A DNA stretch of 64,000 bases from an uncultured Coriobacteriaceae bacterium (GCA_944321435.1 CALULH010000002.1:1-64000); one strand, 5' to 3'; shown: positions 37,576-46,889, numbered from the stretch's first letter. The notes: a model not told the origin generated them from the sequence alone. Numbers and translations: made by a program.

Positions 37576-38600
37576 TGAGCGCCATGGTCCAAAAGGGCCG
37601 CCTCCCCGCAGAAGGGACAGGCCCCGCAGGAGCCCCCGCCACCTGCGCGCTCTGCCCCCGCCGCTGCCACCTTGCGCCCGCCGCGCGCGGCGCCTGCCGC
37701 GCGCGGCGCAACGTGAACGGCCGCGTGGTGGCCGAGAACTACGGGCGCGTGACGGGCCTGGCGCTCGACCCGGTGGAGAAAAAGCCGCTCGCGCGCTTTC
37801 TGCCCGGCGCACAGCTGCTCTCCACAGGAAGTTACGGCTGCAACTTGACCTGCCCGTTCTGCCAGAACCACGAGATCGCCCAGGCAGGCGCCGACGGCGC
37901 GCGCTGGCGCGCGATCGGGCCCGCCGAGCTGGTGCGAGCCACCGAGACGCTGCGGGCCCAGGACCCGCGCGTGGTGGGGCTGGCCTACACCTACAATGAG
38001 CCGCTGGTGGGTTGGGAGTACGTGCGCGATTGCGCGGTTCTCGCCCATAAGGCGGGGCTGGTCAACGTGTTGGTTTCGAACGGCATGGCCGATAAGGGCG
38101 TGGTCGAGGGGCTGGTCCCGCTGATGGACGCGGCCAATATCGACCTCAAGAGCTTTACGCCCGCGTTCTACCAGATGTGCCTGACGGGGCGCGCCCCCTC
38201 CGACGGGCGCGGGGAGAACGTGGCGCGCGGCCGCGGGGCGGAGGCCCTGGCGTGCGTGCGGCAGACGATCGAGCTTCTCGCGCGCTGCCCGACATGCCAT
38301 GTGGAAGTCACCACGCTGGTGGTGCCGGGCATGAACGACGAGGACGCCGAGATCGACGCGGCGGCCCGCTGGCTCGCCGGGCTCGCCTACCGCGAGGAAC
38401 CGCCCGCGCGCTGGCACGCGCTCGCCGCAGGCTACCCCGGCGGGACGGTACCCGCCAACAACCAGGTAACCTACCATGTGACGCGTTTCTTCCCGCGATG
38501 GCGCCTCACCGACCGCGGCCCCACCCCCACGGCCACCGTGCGCCATCTGGCCGAAGTCGCCCGCGTGCATCTGGCGCATGTGCACGTGGGCAACTGCTGA
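37572..38600 (+). CDS. amrS: AmmeMemoRadiSam system radical SAM enzyme
   Basis: A 342-residue cytoplasmic radical SAM protein. An N-terminal CALCPRRCHLAP cysteine motif is followed by the radical SAM cluster motif CNLTCPFCQN (CxxxCxxC) near residue 88. ALDPVEKKPLARFLPG, YTYNEPLVGWEY and NIDLKSFTPAFYQ follow. It resembles pyruvate formate-lyase activating enzymes in fold. ATG overlaps the stop of the fusion gene (ATGA), so the two are translated together. Likely forms a complex or pathway with the Memo/AMMECR1 protein; substrate unknown. Confidence 0.92.
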   Translation: MMSAMVQKGRLPAEGTGPAGAPATCALCPRRCHLAPAARGACRARRNVNGRVVAENYGRVTGLALDPVEKKPLARFLPGAQLLSTGSYGCNLTCPFCQNHEIAQAGADGARWRAIGPAELVRATETLRAQDPRVVGLAYTYNEPLVGWEYVRDCAVLAHKAGLVNVLVSNGMADKGVVEGLVPLMDAANIDLKSFTPAFYQMCLTGRAPSDGRGENVARGRGAEALACVRQTIELLARCPTCHVEVTTLVVPGMNDEDAEIDAAARWLAGLAYREEPPARWHALAAGYPGGTVPANNQVTYHVTRFFPRWRLTDRGPTPTATVRHLAEVARVHLAHVHVGNC

Positions 38601-38624
38601 GGATGCGAAAGCCCGCGGGCCCGG

Positions 38625-39446
38625 CTATCCCAGCGACACGTCGAGCACCATCATGACCACGAAACCGGCGATGACCCCCAGCGTTCCCACGTTGGAATGC
38701 TCCCCCAGATGCGCCTCGGGAATGAGCTCCTCCACCACCACGTAGATCATGGCGCCTGCGGCAAAGGAAAGCAGCCACGGCATGAACGGGCTGATCCACC
38801 CGGCGGCGAGCACCACCAAGATGCCGAAGACGGGCTCCACGATGCCCGACAGGCTCCCGGCGAGAAACGCCTTGCCGCGCGAGAGGCCCTCGCGCCTGAG
38901 CGGCAGGCTCACCGCCGCGCCCTCCGGGAAGTTCTGCAGGCCGATGCCGATGGCCAGCGCAACCGCCATGCCCAGGTACGCCTCGCCCGCCGCGCCGTGC
39001 GCCTGCGACGCCATGGCGAAGAGCAGGCCCACGCTCATACCCTCGGGGATGTTGTGCAGCGTGACCGCCGAGACCAAAAGCGTCGTGCGCTTCCAACCGG
39101 TGCTGATACCCTCGGGCTCGTCGGCGCCCGCATGCAGGTGCGGCAGTAAGGTGTCGAGGACGATGAGGAAGGCCACGCCTAGCAGGAAGCCTCCCGCCGC
39201 CGGCACCCAGCCGACCATGCCCTGCTCCTCGGCTTGCTCGATGGCCGGGTTGAGCAGCGACCACACCGCCGCCGCGACCATGACGCCCGCGGCGAACCCG
39301 AGGAAGATATGGTGCGTGAGCTTGCCTTTCTCGGGATCTTGGGACGTGAGGAGAACCACCGCCGAGCCGGCCGTGGTCATAAGCCACGTGAAACCGCAGC
39401 CCAGGGCCGCCCATGCCAAGGCGGTGAGCGTTGCTTGGTCGAACAT
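38625..39446 (-). CDS. ZIP family metal transporter
   Basis: A 273-residue membrane protein with eight hydrophobic segments. The two metal-site helices read VTLHNIPEGMSVGLLFAM and GLQNFPEGAAVSLPL, and EPVFGILVVLAAG follows, as in GufA/ZupT-like ZIPs that import zinc, iron or manganese. A His-containing loop LLPHLHAGAD precedes the first site. A metalloregulator-like palindrome lies 39 bp upstream of ATG 39446, so metal-responsive control is likely. Confidence 0.92.
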   Translation of the reverse strand: MFDQATLTALAWAALGCGFTWLMTTAGSAVVLLTSQDPEKGKLTHHIFLGFAAGVMVAAAVWSLLNPAIEQAEEQGMVGWVPAAGGFLLGVAFLIVLDTLLPHLHAGADEPEGISTGWKRTTLLVSAVTLHNIPEGMSVGLLFAMASQAHGAAGEAYLGMAVALAIGIGLQNFPEGAAVSLPLRREGLSRGKAFLAGSLSGIVEPVFGILVVLAAGWISPFMPWLLSFAAGAMIYVVVEELIPEAHLGEHSNVGTLGVIAGFVVMMVLDVSLG

Positions 39447-39484
39447 ACCTGCCCCCTATCCTGCCGCAGGCGCGGCGCAAATCA

Positions 39485-39500
39485 GTTAGTCAAGACTAAC
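39485..39500. promoter_or_regulatory. metalloregulator-type operator upstream of the ZIP gene
   Basis: A perfect 16-bp palindrome GTTAGTCAAGACTAAC, similar in shape to DtxR/MntR-family boxes (TTAG...CTAA half-sites). It sits between YbjN and ZIP genes, 39-54 bp before the ZIP start, and on the minus strand contains TTGACT that could be its -35. The regulator itself is not in this window. Confidence 0.6.
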
Positions 39501-39546
39501 ACGTCTGCGCGCAAAGGCAAGCCGGGCGCCGCCGCGCTCCCCGCGC

Positions 39547-39966
39547 CTACGGCAGCAGGCCCTGCAGCCGGGGGTAAACCTCGTCGAGGATGTCGAACAT
39601 GCGCCCCATGGCAGCCATGCCGAAAAGCCCCGCCACCTCGGGAACCATGAGCACGTCCGCGTGGCAGTCCACCTGGCCGTTCTCGTCCAGCGTGAACGTC
39701 AGCCACCGGTAGGCGGCGTTGAGCTCGTTGAGGCCTTCCAGCGCGGCGGCACGCGGGCAGCGCATAAGGTCGATCACGCCGAGCGCCTCAAGGTGCGCGC
39801 CGCGATCGTTGATGCGGAACAGGATGGTCGTGCGCGGCAGGCGACGCCCCGTCCAGGACACGCGCACCGTGTCGATGAGGTTGTCATCCTCCTCGGGCGT
39901 GTCGCTGCGGTAGTCAACGCCCGCCGCGCGGAGCTCGGCCATGAGAGCCAGCGAGTTGTCGTACAT
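39547..39966 (-). CDS. YbjN-domain / type III chaperone-like protein
   Basis: A 139-residue cytoplasmic protein. VRVSWTGRRLPRTTILFRIN, then GLNELNAAYRWLTFTLDENG and VDCHADVLMVPEVAG match the alternating strand pattern of YbjN/CesT-like folds. AAAGGACCCGCT precedes ATG 39966. It lies 90 bp after metH on the same strand. Function unknown; members elsewhere modulate stress or act as chaperones. Confidence 0.65.
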   Translation of the reverse strand: MYDNSLALMAELRAAGVDYRSDTPEEDDNLIDTVRVSWTGRRLPRTTILFRINDRGAHLEALGVIDLMRCPRAAALEGLNELNAAYRWLTFTLDENGQVDCHADVLMVPEVAGLFGMAAMGRMFDILDEVYPRLQGLLP

Positions 39967-40056
39967 AGCGGGTCCTTTCTGTGCGAGAAAAGCAGCGCGT
40001 CCTCGCCCGCGACGTCAGGCGCCGCGGAAGAGCGTCGCTGGGATCCGGAACGGGCC

Positions 40057-42684
40057 TTACCGCCCCAGCTCTGCGAAGAAACGCTCGGCGATCTTAGCAG
40101 ACGCCGCGGCGTCCTTGGCGTAGGCGTCTGCCCCTATCTGCGCGGCGTAGTCCTCCGTGAGCACCGCGCCGCCCACCATGACCTTGACGCCGGGGGCCTC
40201 GCGCCGGAGCAGCTCGATGGTTGACCGCATGGCCGGTACCGTGGTGGTCATCAGGGCGGAAAGCCCCACAACGGGCACGCCGTGCTCGCGCACGCAGGCG
40301 AGCACGGCCTCGGGCGCCACGTCGCGTCCCAGGTCGTAGATGGTATAGCCGTAGTTCTCCAACAGCATCTTGACGATGTTCTTGCCGATGTCGTGGATGT
40401 CGCCGGCCACGGTGGCCAGGCAGACGGCCCCCTTGCTGGCGACGGCGCCCGCGTCGGGGCCATCTGCAGCCCGCGTGGACGCCAGGCGCTCCTTCACCAG
40501 GTCAAACCCCACGCGCGCCGCCTCGGCTGCGGCCATGAGCTGCGGCAGGAAGAACGTGCCCGCCTCAAACCGCTCCCCCACCTCGTCGAGCGCGGGGACG
40601 AGCAGGCCGTTCATCACGTCCAGGGGATCCGCCGCCTGGTCAAGCGCGGCGGCCACCGCCGGCGCCACGTCGCCGCGGCGGCCGGATATCACCAGGTGGC
40701 GCACGCCGTACGGGTCGTCCGCCGGGCAGCGCGAGCCGTCGCCCGCAAGGCCGCCCTTCCCGGGGGCTCCCAGCCCCTCCCCGCGCTTCTCGTCCGCAGG
40801 GCGACCAGGCGCCGCCGCTAAAGCCGATGCGCCCGCCTGCCCGGCGGCGCCCGCAGCGCCCTCCCAGCGCTGACCGTCCGCCGGCGCGTCGTAAGGATCC
40901 CGCCAGGTGGCGTAGCGCTCGATAAACGCCGCGGCGCCCGCGTCCTGCGCGTTGAGCACGCGCCATGCGGCCAGGGCGTCGCGGTAGCGCGGGGCGCCCG
41001 GGTTCATGATGGGCAGGTCTAAGCCTGCCGCGAAGGCCGCCGTGAGGAAGGCCGCGTTCAGGAGCGGGCGCTGCGGCAGGCCGAAGCTCACGTTCGAAAC
41101 GCCCAGGACGCAGCGCACCCCCAAGCGCGCCTTCACCATCGACACCGCGCGCAGAATCTCCACCACCTGCTCCTGGTTGGTGGAGGCCGTCATAACCAGG
41201 CAGTCTATAGCCACGTCATCGCGCGGGATGCCGGCGCGCTCGGCGGCGCGCACGATCTTCTCGGCGCAGGCAAAGCGCCCCTCGGCCGTGGGAGGAATGC
41301 CGTTCTCGTCCAGCGTAAGGCCGACCACCGCGCATCCGTAATGCCGCACGATGGGCAGCACCGCCTCCAGGCTCTCGTCCTTGGCGTTCACCGAGTTGAC
41401 GATGGGCTTACCGGCGTAAACCCGCACCCCCGCCTCGACGGCCGCCGGGTCGGACGAGTCGATCATGAGAGGCAGCGGGCACGCGCCCTGCAGCGCCTCG
41501 ACCGCGCGCGGAAAAAGCGCAGGCTCATCGACCTCGGGCAGCCCCAGGTTGACGTCGAGCAGGTCGGCGCCCTGCTCGGCCTGCGCGATGGCCTGCCCCA
41601 CCAGGTAGTCCATATCACCGGTGCGCAGGGCCTCCTTGAGGCGCGGCTTGCCCGTGGGGTTGATGCGCTCCCCCACGCAGGCGACGTCGCGGCTGCCTTG
41701 CGGCAGCACCACGGCACGCTGGGCGCTGGTGACGGCAAAGCAGGGGCGCGGGGAACGGGCCCGGGGGGAACGGCCGGCGAGCAGGCCCGACAGACGGCCG
41801 ATGTAAGAGGGGTCGGTGCCGCAGCAGCCGCCCACCGCGGAAACGCCCGCGTCGAGCATACCGGAGACGGCCTCGGCGTACGGCCCGGGCGCGACGTCGT
41901 AAACGGTACGGCCGCCTTCGTCGCGCGGGAGGCCGGCGTTGGCCTGCACCAGCACCGGCACGGGGGAGATATCGGCCATGCGCCTTGCAAAAGGCGCCAC
42001 TTCGGCCGGGCCGAGCGAGCAGTTGATGCCAACCACGTCCGCCCCGAGGCCCGCCAACGTGATGGCGGCGATCTCAGGGCTCGTGCCCAGGAAGGTGCGG
42101 CCGTCCTCGCCGAACGTCATGGTGGCGAAGATCGGCAGGCGCGTGCATTCCTTGGCGGCCAGCACCGCCGCTTTGGCCTCGAGCAGGTCGGCCATCGTCT
42201 CGATGAGGATGACGTCGGCGCCGCCCGCCTCCGCCGCGCGCGCCTGCTCGGCAAAGAGCCCGTACGCGTCGTCGAACGCGAGCGTGCCCAGTGGGCGCAG
42301 CAGCGCGCCGGTGGGGCCTATGTCCGCCGCCACCCAGCGCGGTCCGGCCGCACGCGCGCAGGAAACGGCCGCCGCAAAGACCTCTTCCACGCAAGCGGCG
42401 GCGCCCAGCTTTGCCGCGTTGGCGCCGAAGGTATTGGTGGTCACCATCTCGGACCCCGCCTCGACGTACGCGCGGTGAACGGAGGTGATCGTATCGGGAC
42501 GCTCAAGGCACAGCAGCTCGGGCAGCTCGCCGGCTTTGAGGCCCGCGCGCTGCAGCATGGTCCCCATGGCGCCGTCCAACAGCAGATAGCGCTCACCGCG
42601 CAGCACGGCGAGCAGGTCCGCATCGGCCACGTGCAGGTCGCCGGGCTGCTCGCGGTACGGCTGGTTGTTCTCGTCAAAGCGCAT
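40057..42684 (-). CDS. metH: B12-dependent methionine synthase lacking the activation domain
   Basis: About 875 residues. Domain order: homocysteine-binding barrel (LLLDGAMGTMLQRAG; zinc Cys in INCSLGP and VGGCCGTDP), pterin-binding barrel (GERINPTGKPRLKEAL, then DLLDVNLGLPEVDE), a Gly/Ala-rich linker at about residues 630-675, and the cobalamin domain (GDIHDIGKNIVKMLLENYGY with the DxHxxG histidine). It stops where the SAM-dependent reactivation domain of E. coli MetH (1,227 residues) would begin; that domain is encoded separately at 42995. ATG 42684 has AGGAGATGGGGG upstream; an in-frame ATG at 42744 lacks a ribosome site. Confidence 0.93.
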   Translation of the reverse strand: MRFDENNQPYREQPGDLHVADADLLAVLRGERYLLLDGAMGTMLQRAGLKAGELPELLCLERPDTITSVHRAYVEAGSEMVTTNTFGANAAKLGAAACVEEVFAAAVSCARAAGPRWVAADIGPTGALLRPLGTLAFDDAYGLFAEQARAAEAGGADVILIETMADLLEAKAAVLAAKECTRLPIFATMTFGEDGRTFLGTSPEIAAITLAGLGADVVGINCSLGPAEVAPFARRMADISPVPVLVQANAGLPRDEGGRTVYDVAPGPYAEAVSGMLDAGVSAVGGCCGTDPSYIGRLSGLLAGRSPRARSPRPCFAVTSAQRAVVLPQGSRDVACVGERINPTGKPRLKEALRTGDMDYLVGQAIAQAEQGADLLDVNLGLPEVDEPALFPRAVEALQGACPLPLMIDSSDPAAVEAGVRVYAGKPIVNSVNAKDESLEAVLPIVRHYGCAVVGLTLDENGIPPTAEGRFACAEKIVRAAERAGIPRDDVAIDCLVMTASTNQEQVVEILRAVSMVKARLGVRCVLGVSNVSFGLPQRPLLNAAFLTAAFAAGLDLPIMNPGAPRYRDALAAWRVLNAQDAGAAAFIERYATWRDPYDAPADGQRWEGAAGAAGQAGASALAAAPGRPADEKRGEGLGAPGKGGLAGDGSRCPADDPYGVRHLVISGRRGDVAPAVAAALDQAADPLDVMNGLLVPALDEVGERFEAGTFFLPQLMAAAEAARVGFDLVKERLASTRAADGPDAGAVASKGAVCLATVAGDIHDIGKNIVKMLLENYGYTIYDLGRDVAPEAVLACVREHGVPVVGLSALMTTTVPAMRSTIELLRREAPGVKVMVGGAVLTEDYAAQIGADAYAKDAAASAKIAERFFAELGR

Positions 42685-42753
42685 GGGCGCCCCCATCTCC
42701 TCATAGCCCGCGGGCCAACGCCCGAAACGGTTGTCGTGGGACATAATGAACCA

Positions 42754-42803
42754 TTTTTCTGATTCGTTGTCGTCCGTGGGACAGAACGAAGGTTTTTTCT
42801 GAT
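42754..42803 (-). repeat. 50-bp element, left copy of an inverted pair upstream of metH
   Basis: Begins TTTTTCTGATT and ends GGTTTTTTCTGAT on the plus strand, with TGGGACAGAAC between. The same 50-bp layout occurs in reverse at 42925-42974; the two ends are nearly identical while the inner 12 bp differ. Confidence 0.6.
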
Positions 42804-42924
42804 TTTCAGCTTTCCACTCCGGGATGCGGCCTAAGAAAAAGACGCTTCATGGTATGAAATACCGCCATATAGGAGTTATATCGATATATTGAGCACAAGC
42901 AAGCTCTCGTCGACGCGCCCTCTC

Positions 42925-42974
42925 ATCAGAAAAAACCTCTGTTTTGTCCAGCGTCGCCGTCCAAATCAGAAAAA
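42925..42974 (+). repeat. 50-bp element, right copy of the inverted pair
   Basis: The reverse complement begins TTTTTCTGATT and ends GGTTTTTTCTGAT with CTGGACAAAAC inside, aligning without gaps to 42754-42803. The 121 bp between the copies is AT-rich (CATATAGGAGTTATATCGATATATTG) and could hold the metH promoter. The 310-bp gap has no gene. Confidence 0.6.
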
Positions 42975-42994
42975 GCCCTCCCTCTGTGCATCGC

Positions 42995-43789
42995 TCATCG
43001 CCGGTCGCAGGTTAGCCCGCGGGCGCGCAAGGCGCAGCCGGCACGCAGGCGACAAAGCTGGCAGGCCGAGCGGCGCTCCCCTGCCGACGCATGCGCCGTG
43101 AAGACGCCCGCCACCGCGGTGACGCTCTTGCTGGGAACCAGCATGCAGGAAGGCGCGCAGCTCACGCCTATTTTGCGCCCCGCGTCCGCAGCGGAAAGAA
43201 GCGCAGGCTGCACGGCTAACGGAAAATCGCCGTAGCCGGGGCTGAAGCGCCCGCCCAGCTTGAGCCCGGCCGCCTCTGCGCGGGCGCGCACGACGCCCTC
43301 CAACGCATCGGCGGCTGCCTCAACGTAGGCGGAGCAGGCGGCGTCGTACACGGCGGCATCCAGGGGATCGGTAGCCGCGCGCGCCCGCAGGCGCTGTTCG
43401 CTGGCGAGCCCCAGCGTGCAGCAGAGCACCGCCACCGCGACGGCGCCGGCCAGGTGATCGGCAACGTCGTCCCCGGGGAGCTCGAGCGACGCGCCCTCCA
43501 ACCGCACCGGAGCGCCCGCACCGCCCCGGAAGTCCACCGCGAACACCCGCGCCATCCCGCGCGGCGAGAGCTCCTCCTCGCAGGAGGCCATCACCGCCTC
43601 CATGCGCCGCCCCAGCGCGGCGTCGACCTCCTGGCCGGCGTAGCCCAAGTAGCGCAGCGCCTCCGCACGGTCGATGCGCGCCGCAAGCGCCTGCGGCGGC
43701 ACGTCCAGCGCAGCGGGCGAGAAGGACGGCGTTGCGCCGGCGGTGCCGGCGTCTCCCGCTGTCTGCTTCGCCGCGCGCTTTCCGGCCAA
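42995..43789 (-). CDS. stand-alone MetH activation-domain protein
   Basis: About 264 residues matching the reactivation domain of cobalamin-dependent methionine synthase: IDRAEALRYLGYAGQEVD near the start, then GRFSPGYGDFPLAVQPALLS and VSCAPSCMLVPSKSVTAVAG. It would reductively methylate inactive cob(II)alamin on MetH using SAM. The C-terminus adds a cysteine cluster (CQLCRLRAGCALRARGLTC), possibly metal-binding. TTG 43789 is proposed because AGGGGGTAGGGGCG lies just upstream; GTG 43819 inside metF is the alternative. Sits between metF and metH on one strand. Confidence 0.82.
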   Translation of the reverse strand: MAGKRAAKQTAGDAGTAGATPSFSPAALDVPPQALAARIDRAEALRYLGYAGQEVDAALGRRMEAVMASCEEELSPRGMARVFAVDFRGGAGAPVRLEGASLELPGDDVADHLAGAVAVAVLCCTLGLASEQRLRARAATDPLDAAVYDAACSAYVEAAADALEGVVRARAEAAGLKLGGRFSPGYGDFPLAVQPALLSAADAGRKIGVSCAPSCMLVPSKSVTAVAGVFTAHASAGERRSACQLCRLRAGCALRARGLTCDRR

Positions 43790-43794
43790 CGCCC

Positions 43795-44655
43795 CTACCC
43801 CCTTACCGCGGCGGCGCACGCCTTGGCCACCGCCGGACGGTTCATGGCGTACACGTGCAGCCCGTCAACGCCCTGCGCGCGCAGTCCGTCGAGCTGCCGG
43901 CATGCGTAGTCAACGCCCGCCTGGCGCAGGGACTCCGGATTGTCCTCGTACTTGGCCAGCAGCTTGATGATGGGAGACGGCAGGGACGCCGCGCACATGA
44001 ACACCATCCGCGCCAGCTGCTGCTTGCTCATGAACGGCATGATTCCGACGGCGATGGGAACCGTGATGCCCGCCGCGTGCGCGCGGTCCAAGAAGCGCAG
44101 GATGGCCTCGTTGTCAAAGCACAGCTGCGTCACCAGGAAGCGCGCGCCCGCATCCTGCTTCTGCCGCAGGCGCCGCACGTCCTCCATCAGATCGTCGCAG
44201 GCAATGTGCCCCTCCGGGTAGGCGGCCGCCCCCACGCAGAACCCGGCCTCGGCAAGATCGGCAACCAGGTCGCGCGCGAACGGGTAGTCCGCCGCCCCCG
44301 CTCCGGGAACCGGGTCGCCGCGCAGGGCCAAGACGTTCTCAACGCCCGCCGCGCGAAAGGCGGCCACCTTCTCGGCGAGCCCCTCCCGCGTAAGCCCCAT
44401 GCAGGTCAGGTGCGCAACGGAGGTCACGCCCAGGTCGCGCGCGAGCATGGACGCGATCTCCAGGGTTGCCCCGCCGTTGCCCGACCCTCCCGCCGAGCAC
44501 GTAACGCTTACAAACGTGGGGTCGAGCGGCGCCAGCTCGCCGGCGATGACGTGCGCCTCGTCGAGCGTGAGCGCCCCCTTGGGCGGGAACATCTCAAACG
44601 AAAGGGCGCATCGCCCTGCCGCACGCTCCCTCTCAAACGCCTCGTCCACCCTCAT
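43795..44655 (-). CDS. metF: methylenetetrahydrofolate reductase
   Basis: A 286-residue cytoplasmic flavoprotein that makes 5-methyl-THF, the methyl donor for MetH. LSFEMFPPKGALTLDEA is the N-terminus, with SVTCSAGGSG, AHLTCMGLTREGL, VLALRGDPVPG and RFLVTQLCFDNEA following in the order usual for MetF. Start 44655 follows GAAAGGGGCTGTC. First gene of the metF, activation protein, metH set, all on the minus strand. Confidence 0.96.
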   Translation of the reverse strand: MRVDEAFERERAAGRCALSFEMFPPKGALTLDEAHVIAGELAPLDPTFVSVTCSAGGSGNGGATLEIASMLARDLGVTSVAHLTCMGLTREGLAEKVAAFRAAGVENVLALRGDPVPGAGAADYPFARDLVADLAEAGFCVGAAAYPEGHIACDDLMEDVRRLRQKQDAGARFLVTQLCFDNEAILRFLDRAHAAGITVPIAVGIMPFMSKQQLARMVFMCAASLPSPIIKLLAKYEDNPESLRQAGVDYACRQLDGLRAQGVDGLHVYAMNRPAVAKACAAAVRG

Positions 44656-44876
44656 GACAGCCCCTTTCGCCCGTTTTGGTCGCCGGCTATTATCGCCCAC
44701 CGCGCCCGGAACCGGCGCGCGCAATACGGCCCGCGCAAGAAATGAAACATGTTCGCAATGCGCGCAGGGCCGCCGCCCCGGCGCATGCGACTGGTAGAAT
44801 GGGCTGCATACGGCAGTCAGCGCGGCACGCGCCGCGACGCGCCCCCGCGGCGCGCACCCTTGAGACAGGAGGCCCC

Positions 44877-46241
44877 ATGGCCATCACCCCGCAGGAAATC
44901 GCCGAGACGCGCGACATGGTCGTCGAGCAGCACCTGGATATCCGCACCGCCACCATGGGCGTGTCCCTTCTGGGCTGCTCGGACGAGAGCATCGACAAGA
45001 TGGCACAGAAGGTCTACGACCGCATCACCACCCGCGCGGAGCGCCTGGTGCCCGTGGCCGAGGACCTCGAGCGCGAGTACGGCATCCCGATCGTCAACAA
45101 GCGCGTGTCGGTGACGCCCATCGCCATGATCGCCTCCGCCTGCGCCGACGAGGACCTGACGCCCCTGGCCCAAGCGCTGGACCGCGCGGCCGAGGCCGTT
45201 GGCATCGACTTCATCGGCGGCTTCTCGGCGCTCGTGCACAAGGGCATCGGCGACGCCGACCGGCGCCTCATGAACTCCATCCCGCACGCGCTCGCTGTGA
45301 CCGACCGCGTGTGCTCCAGCGTGAACGTGGCCAGCCTGCGCGCCGGCATCAACATGGACGCCGTGCTCAAGATGGCCGAGATCGTCAAGGCAACGGCCGA
45401 GGCCACCGTGGACGACCAGTGCTACGGCGCGGCCAAGCTGGTAGTCTTCTCCAACATGGTGGAGGACTCCCCCTTCATGGCGGGCGCGGTGCACGGCACC
45501 GGCGAGGCGGACGCCGTCATCAACGTGGGCGTGTCCGGCCCCGGCGTCATGGCCGCCGCCCTTGAGCGCCTGCCCGAGACGGCCGACTTCACCGAGGTGG
45601 CCGAGGAGATCAAGAAGACCAGCTTCAAGATCACCCGCGCAGGCGAGCTCATGGCGCGCGAGGCGTCGCGGCGCCTGGGCGTGGCCAAGGGCATCGTGGA
45701 CCTGAGCCTGGCCCCGACGCCCGCCGTGGGCGACTCGGTGGCCCGTATTTTGGAGATCATCGGCGTGGGCACCTGCGGCGGCCCCGGCACCACCTGCGCG
45801 CTGGCGCTGCTGAACGACTGCGTCAAGAAGGGCGGCGTCATGGCCAGCTCCAGCGTGGGCGGGCTCTCCGGCGCCTTCATCCCCGTATCCGAGGACGCCG
45901 ACATGATCGCCGCAGCCGAGAAGGGCGCGCTGTCGCTCGAGAAGCTCGAAGCCATGACCTGCGTGTGCTCGGTGGGCCTGGACATGATCGCCGTCCCCGG
46001 CGACACCACGGTGGAGGCCATCGCCGGGCTCATTGCCGACGAGATGGCCATCGGCGTCATCAACAACAAGACCACGGCTGTGCGCGTGATCCCGGCCATC
46101 GGCCGCACCGTGGGCGACCGCTTGGATTACGGCGGGCTCATGGGCTACGCGCCGGTCATGCCCATCAACAGCCACGCCGGCACCGTGCTGGCGCACCGTG
46201 GCGGGCACTTCCCGGCACCGTTGAACTCGCTCAAGAACTAG
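44877..46241 (+). CDS. UPF0210 / DUF711 (PFL) family protein
   Basis: A 454-residue cytoplasmic protein. [14 protein letters not shown], then [38 protein letters not shown] and [20 protein letters not shown] are family blocks. UPF0210 proteins resemble glycyl-radical enzymes in overall fold but lack an established reaction. ATG 44877 follows AGGAGGCCCC; the upstream open frame runs through Arg/Ala low complexity and is not likely translated. Ends at a strong terminator at 46301. Confidence 0.92.
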   Translation: MAITPQEIAETRDMVVEQHLDIRTATMGVSLLGCSDESIDKMAQKVYDRITTRAERLVPVAEDLEREYGIPIVNKRVSVTPIAMIASACADEDLTPLAQALDRAAEAVGIDFIGGFSALVHKGIGDADRRLMNSIPHALAVTDRVCSSVNVASLRAGINMDAVLKMAEIVKATAEATVDDQCYGAAKLVVFSNMVEDSPFMAGAVHGTGEADAVINVGVSGPGVMAAALERLPETADFTEVAEEIKKTSFKITRAGELMAREASRRLGVAKGIVDLSLAPTPAVGDSVARILEIIGVGTCGGPGTTCALALLNDCVKKGGVMASSSVGGLSGAFIPVSEDADMIAAAEKGALSLEKLEAMTCVCSVGLDMIAVPGDTTVEAIAGLIADEMAIGVINNKTTAVRVIPAIGRTVGDRLDYGGLMGYAPVMPINSHAGTVLAHRGGHFPAPLNSLKN

Positions 46242-46300
46242 GGAGAGAAGCACAGGTCCTTCCCGCTATCTAGCTGGGCGAGAAGCACGTTCGCACGGCG

Positions 46301-46371
46301 GGGGCGGAGGATATGCTGCGGAAACGCTTGTTCCACGAGTCGTTTCCTTTGCATGTCCTCCGCCCCTTTTT
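46301..46371 (+). terminator. terminator of the UPF0210 gene
   Basis: GGGGCGGAGGA (46301-46311) pairs with TCCTCCGCCCC (46356-46366), with an inner GGAAACG / CGTTTCC stem, a 14-nt loop, and TTTTT directly after. Confidence 0.85.
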
Positions 46372-46457
46372 GCCGGATGTCCTGTCTCTGCCGCAACAGG
46401 CAGCGAAGTCCTTGCGCATGCGTGGGGGATCCGGGCATGCGCGACATCAAGACGCCG

Positions 46458-46889
46458 CTACGACAAGTAGCTCAGCAATGGAAGATACTGCTGGGCGCTG
46501 GCAGGAACCTCGAGCGTGACGTTTTGGCCGAAGGCGTTAACCGTTACGTACGATGGGTCGCTGTAGGTGGTCACCGTGGCGTCAACGCCCTGGTACGCCA
46601 CATCCACCGTGCCGGCCTCCTGCGCATCGGCGGGCAGGGCGGTAGCCGTCCACGACGCGATGTCCAGATCGTCGATCGCGGCGTTGACCTGATCCTCGGA
46701 AAGCCCCGTGGCAGCGGCGATGTCGGACACATGGCTGCGCAAGGTGTCCTCGGCCTGGGTTTTCACGCCGCTTGCGTCGAGCGCGGCGTTCACCGCGGTG
46801 GGCGCAGCCTGGTTCATAAGCGCAAACGCCCCGCAGACAACGACGGCGACAAGCGCCAGCACGGCAACGATCTTGGTTAGGGCCTTCAT
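46458..46889 (-). CDS. small secreted or membrane-anchored protein
   Basis: A 143-residue protein. MKALTKIVAVLALVAVVVCG is a signal peptide or single anchor. The outside part is Ala- and Thr-rich and includes LRSHVSDIAAATGLSEDQV and YLPLLSYLS at the end. No recognised family. GAGAGGAGTTTCC precedes ATG 46889. It stands alone between a convergent terminator and a 307-bp gap. Confidence 0.7.
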   Translation of the reverse strand: MKALTKIVAVLALVAVVVCGAFALMNQAAPTAVNAALDASGVKTQAEDTLRSHVSDIAAATGLSEDQVNAAIDDLDIASWTATALPADAQEAGTVDVAYQGVDATVTTYSDPSYVTVNAFGQNVTLEVPASAQQYLPLLSYLS

